From the NCBI GenBank assembly GCA_034926605.1, contig JAYFQV010000012.1, positions 62,001-126,000 on the forward strand: a stretch of DNA of 64,000 nucleotides, read 5' to 3'. The translations under genes were made by a program, and so were the position numbers. The notes beneath the pieces are model-generated. The model did no database searches. It was not told the origin of the DNA and was given only the letters and a program-made list of their open reading frames with translations. This DNA is from CALXXL01 sp034926605. Its GTDB lineage: Bacteria > Verrucomicrobiota > Lentisphaeria > Victivallales > Victivallaceae. This document shows positions 43,699 to 52,835 of this stretch, in pieces. How positions within the stretch are numbered: the stretch's first letter is position 1; each line of letters opens with the position of its first letter.

Positions 43699-45443
43699 CA
43701 AACCGTCCTCCCTTTTTGCGCGAACAGCCACTGGTGCAGCGCCAGCAGCAGCAGTGCCAGCAGAACGCCGACGAATGCCAGACTATGCCGGACGCCTTCG
43801 TCCGGTTCCGGAGGATTTTCCGGCTTGGAACGGAAAGTAGCGCTCCCGGCAAGGTCCGATTCGGCGGCGGAAAAGTTCGACACCGCCACCTCCCACTTCC
43901 GCGTTCCGGCCTCGATTCCGGACACTCCCGTCGGCAGTTCCGCCAGATAAGCGCGTCCGCCGACCGCCGGAACATTGCGCACCGTGCCGTCCGGCAGCGT
44001 CACCTTGACGGAAATTCCGGCTTCCGGCGGCACGATGACCGGTACAAGCTCTCCATGACGGGTATTGGCATATCCGGGGCCGGGGCGCAATGCCCGGGTC
44101 TCGGCGGCCAGATTGAAAAACAGTTCCGGCCAGAACGGGGTGGCGGCCACCGTGCTTTTGGGAGCAAGCAGATTCAGGTGAACGTCCACGCCGCCGTCCG
44201 TCCGGACCGAACGCGTCAGCAGCGCGGTACGGCCGCGCCGCGCCAGCGGTTCTCCCGGCAGAGTTTCGGCGGGATCGGCCGCCCAGCGCGCTTCGGGCGA
44301 GGAAAGCCCGTCGCTCAGGCGGTCGCCCGACTTGACCGTGATCAAGTCGGCGGTGGCGGCCGCCGCGCCGCTTTCGTGCCATACCAGCCGGGCCGGAGCG
44401 GCCGGAGCGGACGGCGGACCGGACGGAATGAACATAAGTTCCGGCGCGGACAAAGCAGCCGGTACGAACTCCGGATTGCCGTCCAGCACCGCGTGGAGAT
44501 CGGCCAGTGCGGCCTCGGAAAATCCCGCCGCGATCGCGTATTTCACCGGCGTGCAATCCTCCGGCAGCAGGATCGCGCGGTTGTCGCAGTCCAAAGCGTC
44601 TGATTCCGGGAATATTTCCACTTTAAGCGGCATGTTCCGCTCTTCGGACGGGATTTTCAGCAGCAGTCTGCGGCGTTCGCCGGGAGCGAATTCCAGTTTT
44701 TCACGCTGTTCCCGGCGGCCGGACACCCGTAATTCGGCCGTTTGCGCCCGCCCGGAGAAATTGCCGATCTCGAGCAGTATCCGGTCTGCGCCGCGCCGGA
44801 CGTTCAATATTGCAAAATTGTCGGATGGCGAACCGAAACCGGCGATCCCGGTGTCCGCCCCCAGCTCGATTTCCGGAACGCGGTCGGATATCACCAGCAA
44901 TTCGCCGCCGGGAACCCTCCCACGCGCCAGCGCGATCGCCGCGGCAAGGTCGGAATGGCCGTCGGCGCACCGCCAAAGCGCGGCGGGGTCGGCGGCCTCC
45001 GAATCCGAGACCACACGCGGTTCAGCGCCGGCGGTGACGAACACCATCCGCCGTCCGGGATAGGCGGCCCGCAGCTGTGCGGCCAGCGCCAGTCCCTTTG
45101 CCCGCGGACTCTCCCCCTGCCCAGCCGCCGCGGTCATTGAAAACGAATCGTCCAGCACCACCGCCAGCGGCGGCATGTCGGCCGGGCGCAGCAGAAACGG
45201 CCCGGCCGACGCAAACGCCATCGCCAGCAGCGCCGCCAGCTCCAGATAGAACGGCAGCGGCGGACGGCGCGGCATGAACCGGCGGCCGCCGCGTTCGCGC
45301 ATCTCCGGCAGATCCCACAGAAACAGCGCCGGCACTTTGAATTGGGCGGCTCGCCGCCGCCACAGATACAGCGCAACCAGCGCCGCCGCGCCCGTCGCGC
45401 CAATTGCGATGCCCCAATACGGCGTGGAGAAAAACAGATTCAT
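43698..45443 (-). CDS. BatA-like membrane protein
   Basis: A 581-residue protein. The N terminus has BatA/aerotolerance-type features: helices near 5-25 (GIAIGATGAAALVALYLW), the FKVPALFLWDLPE segment and a second helix, then a vWA-like domain (VVLDDSFSMTAAAG with a D-x-S-x-S start). Further beta domains follow and a C-terminal helix (SLAFVGVLLALLLLAL) ends the protein. I used the ATG at 45443 because the preceding DUF58 gene stops there (ATGA); upstream in-frame sequence belongs to that gene. The role is with MoxR/DUF58 in envelope stress, inferred from operon type. Confidence 0.85.
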   Translation of the reverse strand: MNLFFSTPYWGIAIGATGAAALVALYLWRRRAAQFKVPALFLWDLPEMRERGGRRFMPRRPPLPFYLELAALLAMAFASAGPFLLRPADMPPLAVVLDDSFSMTAAAGQGESPRAKGLALAAQLRAAYPGRRMVFVTAGAEPRVVSDSEAADPAALWRCADGHSDLAAAIALARGRVPGGELLVISDRVPEIELGADTGIAGFGSPSDNFAILNVRRGADRILLEIGNFSGRAQTAELRVSGRREQREKLEFAPGERRRLLLKIPSEERNMPLKVEIFPESDALDCDNRAILLPEDCTPVKYAIAAGFSEAALADLHAVLDGNPEFVPAALSAPELMFIPSGPPSAPAAPARLVWHESGAAAATADLITVKSGDRLSDGLSSPEARWAADPAETLPGEPLARRGRTALLTRSVRTDGGVDVHLNLLAPKSTVAATPFWPELFFNLAAETRALRPGPGYANTRHGELVPVIVPPEAGISVKVTLPDGTVRNVPAVGGRAYLAELPTGVSGIEAGTRKWEVAVSNFSAAESDLAGSATFRSKPENPPEPDEGVRHSLAFVGVLLALLLLALHQWLFAQKGRTV

Positions 45444-46297
45444 TCCAGCACCCCGGCGGCAAAAAGTTCCCGCATGTCCCAGCCGACGCAAAGCACGTCG
45501 GCCGGAAGGCGCAGCAGCAGGACGCCGGACTCCTCGGCCGCCCTGCCCCACGCGGCGCGGTGGCGCCCGAGCCGCTCGCGATACCGGCCGAGCGTGGCGG
45601 CGGTAACGGTGAGCTCGCGGCGTTCACCGTTCTCGGCGTCGGTCAGCGTCACCTCGCCGGTAAGCGGAGGATTGTCTTCAAATCCGGTCGAAAGTTCGAT
45701 CAGCACCACCCGGCTGGCGCCGTCGGCCAGACGGCCGATCAGCGACTCCGGCGGTTCCGCCAACAGCAGGTCGGACACCAGTATGCGCAGACCGCGCGGC
45801 TGGAACCCGCCCGGAAAGCTGTCGACGGCCGCGCAGAAACCGACCGCCGAATCGAAATCCATATGCCGCCATGACGGCGGCACGAACGGCGCGGGTTCTT
45901 TTTCGAGCGCATCGGCGGCATGCCATACGTTAAGCGAAAATCCGGCATTCCCGGCGGCGTCCGCCAGCAACGCGGCCAGTCCGGCCGCCGCCGCCGCTTT
46001 CTCCGGCGGAGCGCCCATCGACGCCGATTCGTCCAGAATCAGGTCGCAACGCGGATCCACTTCCTCGCTGAACAGTTTGACCATCAGCTTTTCGCTGCGG
46101 GCGAACACGTTCCAGTCCAGCCGGCGCAGATCGTCGCCGTTGGCGTAGTCGCGGTATTCCGCAAACTCCATCGCCCCGCCGGTGCGCCGGCCGTACCGGC
46201 GGCCGCCGATCCCGGCATTGCGGTACGGCGCGGCCAGCCGCGCCCCGGCCGACTGCCCGAGCGCCGCTTTGATCGCGCCGTTAATCGCCGGATTCAC
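45440..46297 (-). CDS. DUF58 domain protein
   Basis: A 285-residue cytoplasmic/peripheral protein of the DUF58 family that regularly accompanies MoxR. Diagnostic motifs: GRRTGGAMEFAEYRDYANGD, the RRLDWNVFARSEKLMVKLF segment, and a vWA-like LILDESASMG. Function is unknown but probably assists assembly of a metal- or enzyme-containing complex. It overlaps the BatA-like gene (ATGA) and follows the ABC permease by one base. Confidence 0.92.
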   Translation of the reverse strand: MNPAINGAIKAALGQSAGARLAAPYRNAGIGGRRYGRRTGGAMEFAEYRDYANGDDLRRLDWNVFARSEKLMVKLFSEEVDPRCDLILDESASMGAPPEKAAAAAGLAALLADAAGNAGFSLNVWHAADALEKEPAPFVPPSWRHMDFDSAVGFCAAVDSFPGGFQPRGLRILVSDLLLAEPPESLIGRLADGASRVVLIELSTGFEDNPPLTGEVTLTDAENGERRELTVTAATLGRYRERLGRHRAAWGRAAEESGVLLLRLPADVLCVGWDMRELFAAGVLE

Positions 46298-46298
46298 T

Positions 46299-49217
46299 TT
46301 ATGCGTCGCCTTTCCTTATTCCGGAGGCGCAGCCCGTGGTCAGCGCGCAGAACTGCATCACCATCGCGACGAAACACGGAATCAGCGTCAGCGGTATGTA
46401 TATTTCGACATCCCACTCGTCAGGCGAAGGGGAGGATACGATAATCGAAACAAACAGCAGCAGCCCGGCGGTCAGCGCGCCCAGCGCCAGCGGCATATAG
46501 AGGAACAGCCTGCTCTCCGTCAGACGCGGGTGCATCGACAGGATCGCCGTCAGAATCGCACAGGCGATTACCGCAATCGCCATGAACCGCCAGTCTTTGT
46601 CGCCGAATGCCAGAAACAGGACCGCGGCCGTCATCGCCCACGGAATCCCGAGGTACGACACCCGGCATCCGGTCGCCAGTTTCCACCAAGAGCGCTTTCT
46701 GCCGTTCGGCTGCATCAGCCAGACCGCCGGAGGCGTGCCGCCGACCGTCGAGACCGCCGCGCCGACCATCGCCATTACACCGAGCGCGTTAAGCAAATTG
46801 GCCCATATATAATGACCGTAATGCATTATCCCGTACGCATTCTCGTCCATAAAGCGGTGCGGCAGCAGCAGCACCATGGCAAACATCGCCAGCACCTGCC
46901 ACAGCCGGCGCCAGGGTTCCTGCTTTGCCGGGTCCGGCTGGCTTTCGCCGCAGAAGGTGAGCATGAAATAGACGCAGCACATCAACTGTACCAAAAACGC
47001 CAGCAGTATAACAGGCCACCCGATCGGGTCGGACAGCACATGTCCATAACCGTGTCTGTAAACGGTGCGTTCGAATTGATTGTCAGCCAGCAAGCGGTAT
47101 CCGCACTCGAAAACCGCCGGCAGCACCGTCACAAAATAGACAAGCATGTCGAGCCTGAGCTTCTTTATGGTCAGCAGCATGAGCGTGGCGCCATATATCA
47201 GGAGCGGTTCCATAACGATCCAGAAAACGACATATCCGCCGTTGCCGCGGGTTCGCTGCAGCATCCCTATGAATACGGGCGCCAGCAGCAGCAGGTTGAA
47301 CGCCGCCACGACGAAATAGTGCACCGTAAGCCCGAAAACCTGCTGTACCCGTTCCCACGGCGCGAATTCCCGGTAATGGCCGAGCACGGTGGTTCCGGTG
47401 CCGAACAGCACGAACGGCTGCCAGTTCCGCGCCATGCTTCCCATCACCCAGACCGCGTGGAATATCAGCGGGATCCACAAAAAGTCCTCGACATTGCCCA
47501 TGTCGATGCCGCCGGTATAGGTCAGCATGAATATCAACAGCTGAGGAATGGCCATAACCAGCACTGAAAACCAGTAATACCGGTGCCGCACGTCGCGGCG
47601 CAGCGCCTGAAGCGCCCAGTTGTTCCACCAGTCGGCCGTCAGCAGCGGAAGGCAATCCGGCTTATGGCATTTTCCGCGGCCGGACAACAGTTCGCGGACT
47701 TCCGCTTTTTGCTCCGCCTCCGGCCGGGCGGCGGCAATCGGCTCCGAAGCGGCGGCCGCCGCCGGTTGACCGGGCATCAGTTCCCGTATTCGGGCCGCGA
47801 CCGTCAACTGTGCGGGCGTCGGCTCGGGAATTTCGGCGGCTTTCGGCCCGGCGACGGCCGAAGCGTTACCGGCATAGTCGGTCCGGCGGAAAGTCCTGAA
47901 CGATTTGACGATAAACGGCAGCGACACGATGAACAGCAGCCCCGCTATCCACCAGCCGAATTCCACCGTCTCCGGATGACTGAAGCCGACAGGCAGGAAC
48001 TTCAGCAATGCGAAATCGTTGTATTCGCCGTTGACCGTCCACATGAAAAGCGGCGCAACGAAACACGTCAGCACCACCAGAAACCATATTTTCCACGGGG
48101 TATATTTTATGACCGAACCGATCAGGCACGCCAGCAGCGAGTAGGCAAGAAAGTATACTGAAAACGAAATAGCGAGTGCATAGATGTCATGGGTGGGATG
48201 ACCGTATTCCCCGGAGAATGCGAACATCGCCAGCATCGGCGCCGCCAGCAGCATGCCGCTCCAGCTGCCGCCGGACAACAAAAATCTCAGGATTCGCGGA
48301 GTCAGGCGGCGCGGCACCAGATAAAGCACCCCCGCCGGATGCGCGGCCTGTTCCCACGCCGAAACGGCGAAATACAGAATCATCAGCATCGCGCCGATGA
48401 TCAGCGACGCTTCGAAAAGCGCCCCGATACTCCAGCCCAGCGCGGTTTTTGCCGCCGCCAGCGCCGGCAGCAGCGCCAGCAGCACCAAGGTTGAAATGCG
48501 GAACAGGGCAAACCGGTCGCGTCCGTCGCCAGAGGCGGCGGCCACCGCCAGCGAATACCCCACGATCAAAAATGGAACGATCGCCAGCATAGTGTACATG
48601 ATCTCGTCTTCCAGCGATATACTCGCCGATGCCGTCATCACCCCGGACATCGATACTCCACCCATGAATACACCGGCGACATAGAGCCAGACCAGCCTGC
48701 GGTTGGAAGCCGCGCCGAAGATCAGGCCGATCAGCGTCATGCCCATGCCCATCTCGAAGATAAGCGCAAAATACAGCGACACCAGCGGCAGCGACACTCC
48801 GCGCAAAAAATAACTTATCACGATGAAAGGCAAATTCATCGCCGCGATGAACAGCATCATCGCCAGTGCGCCCAGCAGTTTGCCGCGCACGATCCGGTGC
48901 GGAGTGAGCGGCGTCACGCTGCTGTAATCAAGCTCCATCTGCGAACGTTCGGCCCGGAATCGCGTCAGCGAACCCAGCCCGCAGATAAGCAGGATCGCCA
49001 GCCAGCTTATAAGCAGGACTCCGTTCGCAAGGAATATCCCGGAACCGTCGACCTCCATTTCGTCGTAAGAGGTTCCCACCGCCAGCGCCAGAAACGCCAG
49101 CAGTTCGCCGACCAGCATCAGCGCCATGACAATCACCAGAAACCGATTGTTGAAATACTGGCGCATCTCCTTTATAAGCACCGGGTTGACAATAAATATC
49201 CCGAATATTTTTTTCAT
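46299..49217 (-). CDS. ABC-2-type transporter permease (fused double)
   Basis: A 972-residue protein with about 20 predicted membrane segments arranged as two halves. The first begins NPVLIKEMRQYFNNRFLV (a conserved cytosolic start of ABC-2 permeases) and covers residues ~1-450. A polar linker with a Pro/Ala-rich segment lies near 460-540, and the second half begins near NNWALQALRRDVRHRYYW. Fusion of two permease halves is unusual but compatible with one functional transporter. It partners with the ATPase encoded one base upstream. Substrate unknown; in MoxR-linked operons it may export an envelope component. Confidence 0.85.
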   Translation of the reverse strand: MKKIFGIFIVNPVLIKEMRQYFNNRFLVIVMALMLVGELLAFLALAVGTSYDEMEVDGSGIFLANGVLLISWLAILLICGLGSLTRFRAERSQMELDYSSVTPLTPHRIVRGKLLGALAMMLFIAAMNLPFIVISYFLRGVSLPLVSLYFALIFEMGMGMTLIGLIFGAASNRRLVWLYVAGVFMGGVSMSGVMTASASISLEDEIMYTMLAIVPFLIVGYSLAVAAASGDGRDRFALFRISTLVLLALLPALAAAKTALGWSIGALFEASLIIGAMLMILYFAVSAWEQAAHPAGVLYLVPRRLTPRILRFLLSGGSWSGMLLAAPMLAMFAFSGEYGHPTHDIYALAISFSVYFLAYSLLACLIGSVIKYTPWKIWFLVVLTCFVAPLFMWTVNGEYNDFALLKFLPVGFSHPETVEFGWWIAGLLFIVSLPFIVKSFRTFRRTDYAGNASAVAGPKAAEIPEPTPAQLTVAARIRELMPGQPAAAAASEPIAAARPEAEQKAEVRELLSGRGKCHKPDCLPLLTADWWNNWALQALRRDVRHRYYWFSVLVMAIPQLLIFMLTYTGGIDMGNVEDFLWIPLIFHAVWVMGSMARNWQPFVLFGTGTTVLGHYREFAPWERVQQVFGLTVHYFVVAAFNLLLLAPVFIGMLQRTRGNGGYVVFWIVMEPLLIYGATLMLLTIKKLRLDMLVYFVTVLPAVFECGYRLLADNQFERTVYRHGYGHVLSDPIGWPVILLAFLVQLMCCVYFMLTFCGESQPDPAKQEPWRRLWQVLAMFAMVLLLPHRFMDENAYGIMHYGHYIWANLLNALGVMAMVGAAVSTVGGTPPAVWLMQPNGRKRSWWKLATGCRVSYLGIPWAMTAAVLFLAFGDKDWRFMAIAVIACAILTAILSMHPRLTESRLFLYMPLALGALTAGLLLFVSIIVSSPSPDEWDVEIYIPLTLIPCFVAMVMQFCALTTGCASGIRKGDA

Positions 49218-49218
49218 G

Positions 49219-50184
49219 TCACTGCACCCCGCCGGTGGTGATCTTCATGAACAGTTCCTCCAGCCCCATGTGGTGGCGGTTGAACCCGGTTATAGGGAGG
49301 CCGGCGGAGGCGACGGCCTTGAACACCTCGCCAAGCTGAGTGTCGGCGCCGGCGAACACGGCCCGCACCTCGTTGTCGTCTATGACTTCGACCTTGCCGA
49401 TCATCGGCAGCTCGAGCAGTTTCTCGCGCACCTTCTCGGAGGCTCCCACACTGGTGATCACCACGGTGGTCTGGTCCGGAGCCTCGGCGGAACCGGCCTT
49501 GCCGCCGGATTCGACCGTGTGCGCCATCTGCTTGAGCGTGCCGGAAGAAAGCACCTTGCCGCGCTCGATGATCACCGCGCCGTCGCAGATGTCCTGAAGT
49601 TCCGAAAGAATATGGCTGGACAGAAAGATCGCCTTGCCCTGCCCCGCCAATATTTTAAGCAGGCGGCGCAGTTCGAGCCGTGCGCGCGGATCCAGCCCGG
49701 CCGCCGGTTCGTCCATGATCAGCACCGGCGGGTTGTGAATCAGCGACCGCGCCAGACTCACCCGCTGTTTCATGCCCTTGGAGAGCGCCGCCAGATATTT
49801 GTAGCGGATTTCGCCGAGATCGGTGAACTCCTCGATGTCCGCCAGCGTCTGGGTGCGAGTTTTGCCCCGGAGTCCGAAACTGCGGGCGAAAAAGTCGAGA
49901 TATTCCCACACCTTGATGTCCTTGAAGTCGGGCAGACTGTCCGGCATGTAGCCGACGACGTGCCGGATTTCGGAAGGCCGGGTGACCGTCGAAACGCCGT
50001 CGAAGAACACGTCGCCGGAGTCCGGCAGATCCAGCGTCGCCATGATCTTGATGGTGGTGGTCTTGCCGGCGCCGTTCGGCCCGATGAAGCCGAAGATGTT
50101 CCCCGAGGCGAAATCGAACGAAATATCGTCCACCGCGCGGGTTTTTCCGAAGGTGCGAACCAGATTGCGAACTTCAATTTTCAT
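49219..50184 (-). CDS. ABC transporter ATP-binding protein
   Basis: A 321-residue ATPase. Walker A is GPNGAGKTTT, the signature motif ALSKGMKQRVSLARSL (LSKGM instead of LSGGQ), Walker B LIMDEPAAGLDP, followed by SSHILSE with the H-loop. The ~100 C-terminal residues are an extra domain of the kind found in ABC-2 exporter ATPases (NatA/CcmA-like). It directly follows the membrane protein at 50181 (ATGA overlap) and precedes the double permease. It powers that permease. Confidence 0.96.
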   Translation of the reverse strand: MKIEVRNLVRTFGKTRAVDDISFDFASGNIFGFIGPNGAGKTTTIKIMATLDLPDSGDVFFDGVSTVTRPSEIRHVVGYMPDSLPDFKDIKVWEYLDFFARSFGLRGKTRTQTLADIEEFTDLGEIRYKYLAALSKGMKQRVSLARSLIHNPPVLIMDEPAAGLDPRARLELRRLLKILAGQGKAIFLSSHILSELQDICDGAVIIERGKVLSSGTLKQMAHTVESGGKAGSAEAPDQTTVVITSVGASEKVREKLLELPMIGKVEVIDDNEVRAVFAGADTQLGEVFKAVASAGLPITGFNRHHMGLEELFMKITTGGVQ

Positions 50185-51791
50185 TTTTCAACTCCGTCGA
50201 AACGGCCGACCACGATATGATCGGCGTCGAATTGATCCGGGGTGGTTCCCGGGTTGTAAAACAGCGGCTTGGCGCAATAGGCGACATAGGTGAAATCGTC
50301 GAAGCTCTGGAGTATGGCTTCCGGCGCGGTGGTTCCGAATTCGATATAGTCGGACGCGCTCCAGAGGCGGTTGCGGTTGAACATGGCCAGCTTGTTTTTC
50401 GGTTCCCGGCGCACCAGCGCCGCACGCGCGCCGGCCGCGACCGGCGCCTCCGAAACATAGGTTCCGCCTTCGAACATCACCGCGAGCCGGTCGATGTCCG
50501 CACCGAGACCGTTGACCACCTCCAGCTCGTCCCGCCCCTCCACCGCGCGAAAGGTCAGGCGCTCGCTGCGGTGGGACACGCTCGAAACCTCGTAGTAAAG
50601 CGGAACCCGCGGCTGAACCGTCGACCTGAGATAATGCTGACCGGCGGTCAGGTCGAGATCCATCGGCTTGTCGCCGCGGCCGGGGAATTTCACCAGCTCG
50701 TTGTAATCGAAACTGAGACCGCGGTAGAATCCTAGAGGAGAGTACAATCCGACATTCGCCTTGGTCACCGCCAGCCCGTCTCGCTGGTCCAGCCACGTCA
50801 TGCCGCGGGCCGCCCCCCAGCTGCGCCAGCCTTCGTTGAAGGTGATCGCCACCACCACCGCCGCGCAGAACGCCAGGCTGAGAAGCGGAGTGGTGACCAG
50901 TATCCACATCTCGCGGTGAAACTTGCGCAGTACAAAATAGTTGACCGGCCCGATCACCGCCACGAAGCCCAGCATCAACAGCGCCAGCCAGTACACCGGC
51001 ACCTTTGGAACGGGCAGCCGGCGGCGGATCGCCTGAAAGCCATAGATGTCGTCATCGTCGCCGTAATCGTCTCTGCCGTAGCTGGGCGAGTCTTTAAGAA
51101 ATTCTTCCGGGATATCCGTGTTCCCATGGGCCTCGGTCCGGCTGCCGCCGAACAGCGGATAATCCACGACTTGCAAACGGGCTCCATCCCGCCCGGACGC
51201 TTCGGCCGGGAACTCGATGAACAGTTTGCCGCCTAGTCTGGCAAAATTCTCAATCGTCTCCATCGTTTCCCGCTGCGGCAGGTCTTCGCCGAACAGGCAT
51301 ATCGTTTTCAGACCGGCGTAGCACTGCGGCTGAGACGGCCACTGTACCGGGTCCAGCGTCGATTCCCCTTCCAGCTTCGACGTCGCGCCGACATGGGAAG
51401 AACGCCAGTTGGGCGCAAAAAGACTTTCCGAGTTTTTCCAGAAGTTCATTCTGAAATTGCCGCGCCAGTATTTGCCGTCCACCGTCACCGATATTTTGCC
51501 GCCGTTCCCCCACATACCGGCATTCGGCAGGTAAAGCGAAGCGAGCACCGTGCCGCCCGGCGGCACCAGCAATGTGCGGGAAACCGCCTGCGGCGCCCGC
51601 AGGCGTTCATAGGCCAGCACCACTTCGGACGGAGCCGTACCGTGATTTTCCACCCGGAATTCCGCAAACAGGCAGGACAATCCGAGATTTAGCCCCGGAA
51701 CCTGTTCCACACTTACGTCGCCGAACTCATCGGCGCGAACGGAGGCGGTTGCCAGAAGCAGCAGCGCCGTCGCGAATTTCCATAACCTCAT
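50181..51791 (-). CDS. Exported/membrane protein of the MoxR-ABC operon, function unknown
   Basis: A 536-residue protein with an N-terminal signal peptide (ALLLLATASVRA), a ~230-residue extracytoplasmic part and two membrane helices around residues 265-310 (PVYWLALLMLGFVAVIGPVNYFVLRKF and the following hydrophobic stretch), then a C-terminal soluble domain. It is reminiscent of DUF4350-type proteins that accompany ABC-2 permeases. No catalytic motif is visible. It starts by overlapping the MoxR gene end (ATGA) and overlaps the ABC ATPase start. Confidence 0.65.
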   Translation of the reverse strand: MRLWKFATALLLLATASVRADEFGDVSVEQVPGLNLGLSCLFAEFRVENHGTAPSEVVLAYERLRAPQAVSRTLLVPPGGTVLASLYLPNAGMWGNGGKISVTVDGKYWRGNFRMNFWKNSESLFAPNWRSSHVGATSKLEGESTLDPVQWPSQPQCYAGLKTICLFGEDLPQRETMETIENFARLGGKLFIEFPAEASGRDGARLQVVDYPLFGGSRTEAHGNTDIPEEFLKDSPSYGRDDYGDDDDIYGFQAIRRRLPVPKVPVYWLALLMLGFVAVIGPVNYFVLRKFHREMWILVTTPLLSLAFCAAVVVAITFNEGWRSWGAARGMTWLDQRDGLAVTKANVGLYSPLGFYRGLSFDYNELVKFPGRGDKPMDLDLTAGQHYLRSTVQPRVPLYYEVSSVSHRSERLTFRAVEGRDELEVVNGLGADIDRLAVMFEGGTYVSEAPVAAGARAALVRREPKNKLAMFNRNRLWSASDYIEFGTTAPEAILQSFDDFTYVAYCAKPLFYNPGTTPDQFDADHIVVGRFDGVEK

Positions 51792-52834
51792 CTTGCCTCC
51801 TCCGCCGGCGAAACGGCGACTTCACCGGGCCAGCTTATGCCGGCCGGATCGACCTTCGCCAGCAGTGCGTCGGCAACGTCGTCGCTGGTGATCTTGTCCA
51901 GCTTGGCCTGGTAGTTGAGCAACAGCCGGTGGCGCAGCACCGGCCCGGCCACCGACCTCACGTCCTCGAACCCGGCGGCCGGACGCCCGCTCAGCAGCGC
52001 CGCGGCCCGCGCGGCCTCCGCCATGGCGATCGCGGCGCGCGGCGACGGCCCGTAATTCACATACCGGACAACCTCGTCGGGCGCGCCCTCGGATTCCGGA
52101 TGTCCGGCCTCCACCAGTCTGGCTATATATCCCGCCACGGGAGCGCCAAGGTGGATGGAGTTCATAGCGGAGAACATCTCCTCCAGTTCGTGCCGGGTAA
52201 CGTTGAAGGCCACCTTGGGCGGCTCGCCACGCCGTCGTTCGGCCACGATGCGGGCCAGCACCCGGGCGTCCACCGTGGTGACGTCCAGCTTGAACAGAAA
52301 GCGGTCTAGCTGTGCTTCCGGGATGGGATAGGTGCCTTCCAGTTCGATCGGGTTCTGCGAGGCCAGCACGAAGAACGGCTCCGGCAGCGGGCGGGTCTGC
52401 CCCAGCAGCGTCACCGCGTGCTCCTGCATCGCCTCCAGCATGGCGGCCTGCGTTTTCGGCGAAGCGCGGTTGATCTCGTCCGCCAGCATGATGTTGGTGA
52501 ACACCGCACCAGGCTGGAACTCCATCTTGCGGGTGCCGTCCGGCATGGTCTGGAGGATGTTGCAGCCCAGGATGTCGCTCGGCAGCAGATCGGGGGTGAA
52601 CTGCACGCGCTTGAATTCAAGCGACAACAGTTCGCCAAGCGCCTTCACCAGCGCGGTCTTGCCCACGCCAGGCAGTCCTTCCAGCAGCACATGACCGCGG
52701 CTCAGGATGCCGATCAGCAGCAGCCGGTGCACCTGCTCATGGCCGAGCAGTATGCGATTGAGTTCGTCCAGAATGGCGTTTGCGCGTCTGGTCACCGGTT
52801 CAAGCACTTCGGGAGTAATCAGTTCATTGGACAT
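51788..52834 (-). CDS. moxR: MoxR-type AAA+ ATPase
   Basis: A 348-residue AAA_3 ATPase. Walker A is EGLPGVGKTALV, Walker B LADEINRASPKTQ, the sensor-1 region is VLASQNPIELEGTYPIPEAQ and the arginine finger segment is LDRFLFKL. MoxR proteins act as chaperones for assembly of metalloprotein or surface complexes together with DUF58 and vWA proteins, all present here. It starts one base after the stop of the DUF4175-like gene. Confidence 0.97.
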   Translation of the reverse strand: MSNELITPEVLEPVTRRANAILDELNRILLGHEQVHRLLLIGILSRGHVLLEGLPGVGKTALVKALGELLSLEFKRVQFTPDLLPSDILGCNILQTMPDGTRKMEFQPGAVFTNIMLADEINRASPKTQAAMLEAMQEHAVTLLGQTRPLPEPFFVLASQNPIELEGTYPIPEAQLDRFLFKLDVTTVDARVLARIVAERRRGEPPKVAFNVTRHELEEMFSAMNSIHLGAPVAGYIARLVEAGHPESEGAPDEVVRYVNYGPSPRAAIAMAEAARAAALLSGRPAAGFEDVRSVAGPVLRHRLLLNYQAKLDKITSDDVADALLAKVDPAGISWPGEVAVSPAEEAR

Positions 52835-52835
52835 A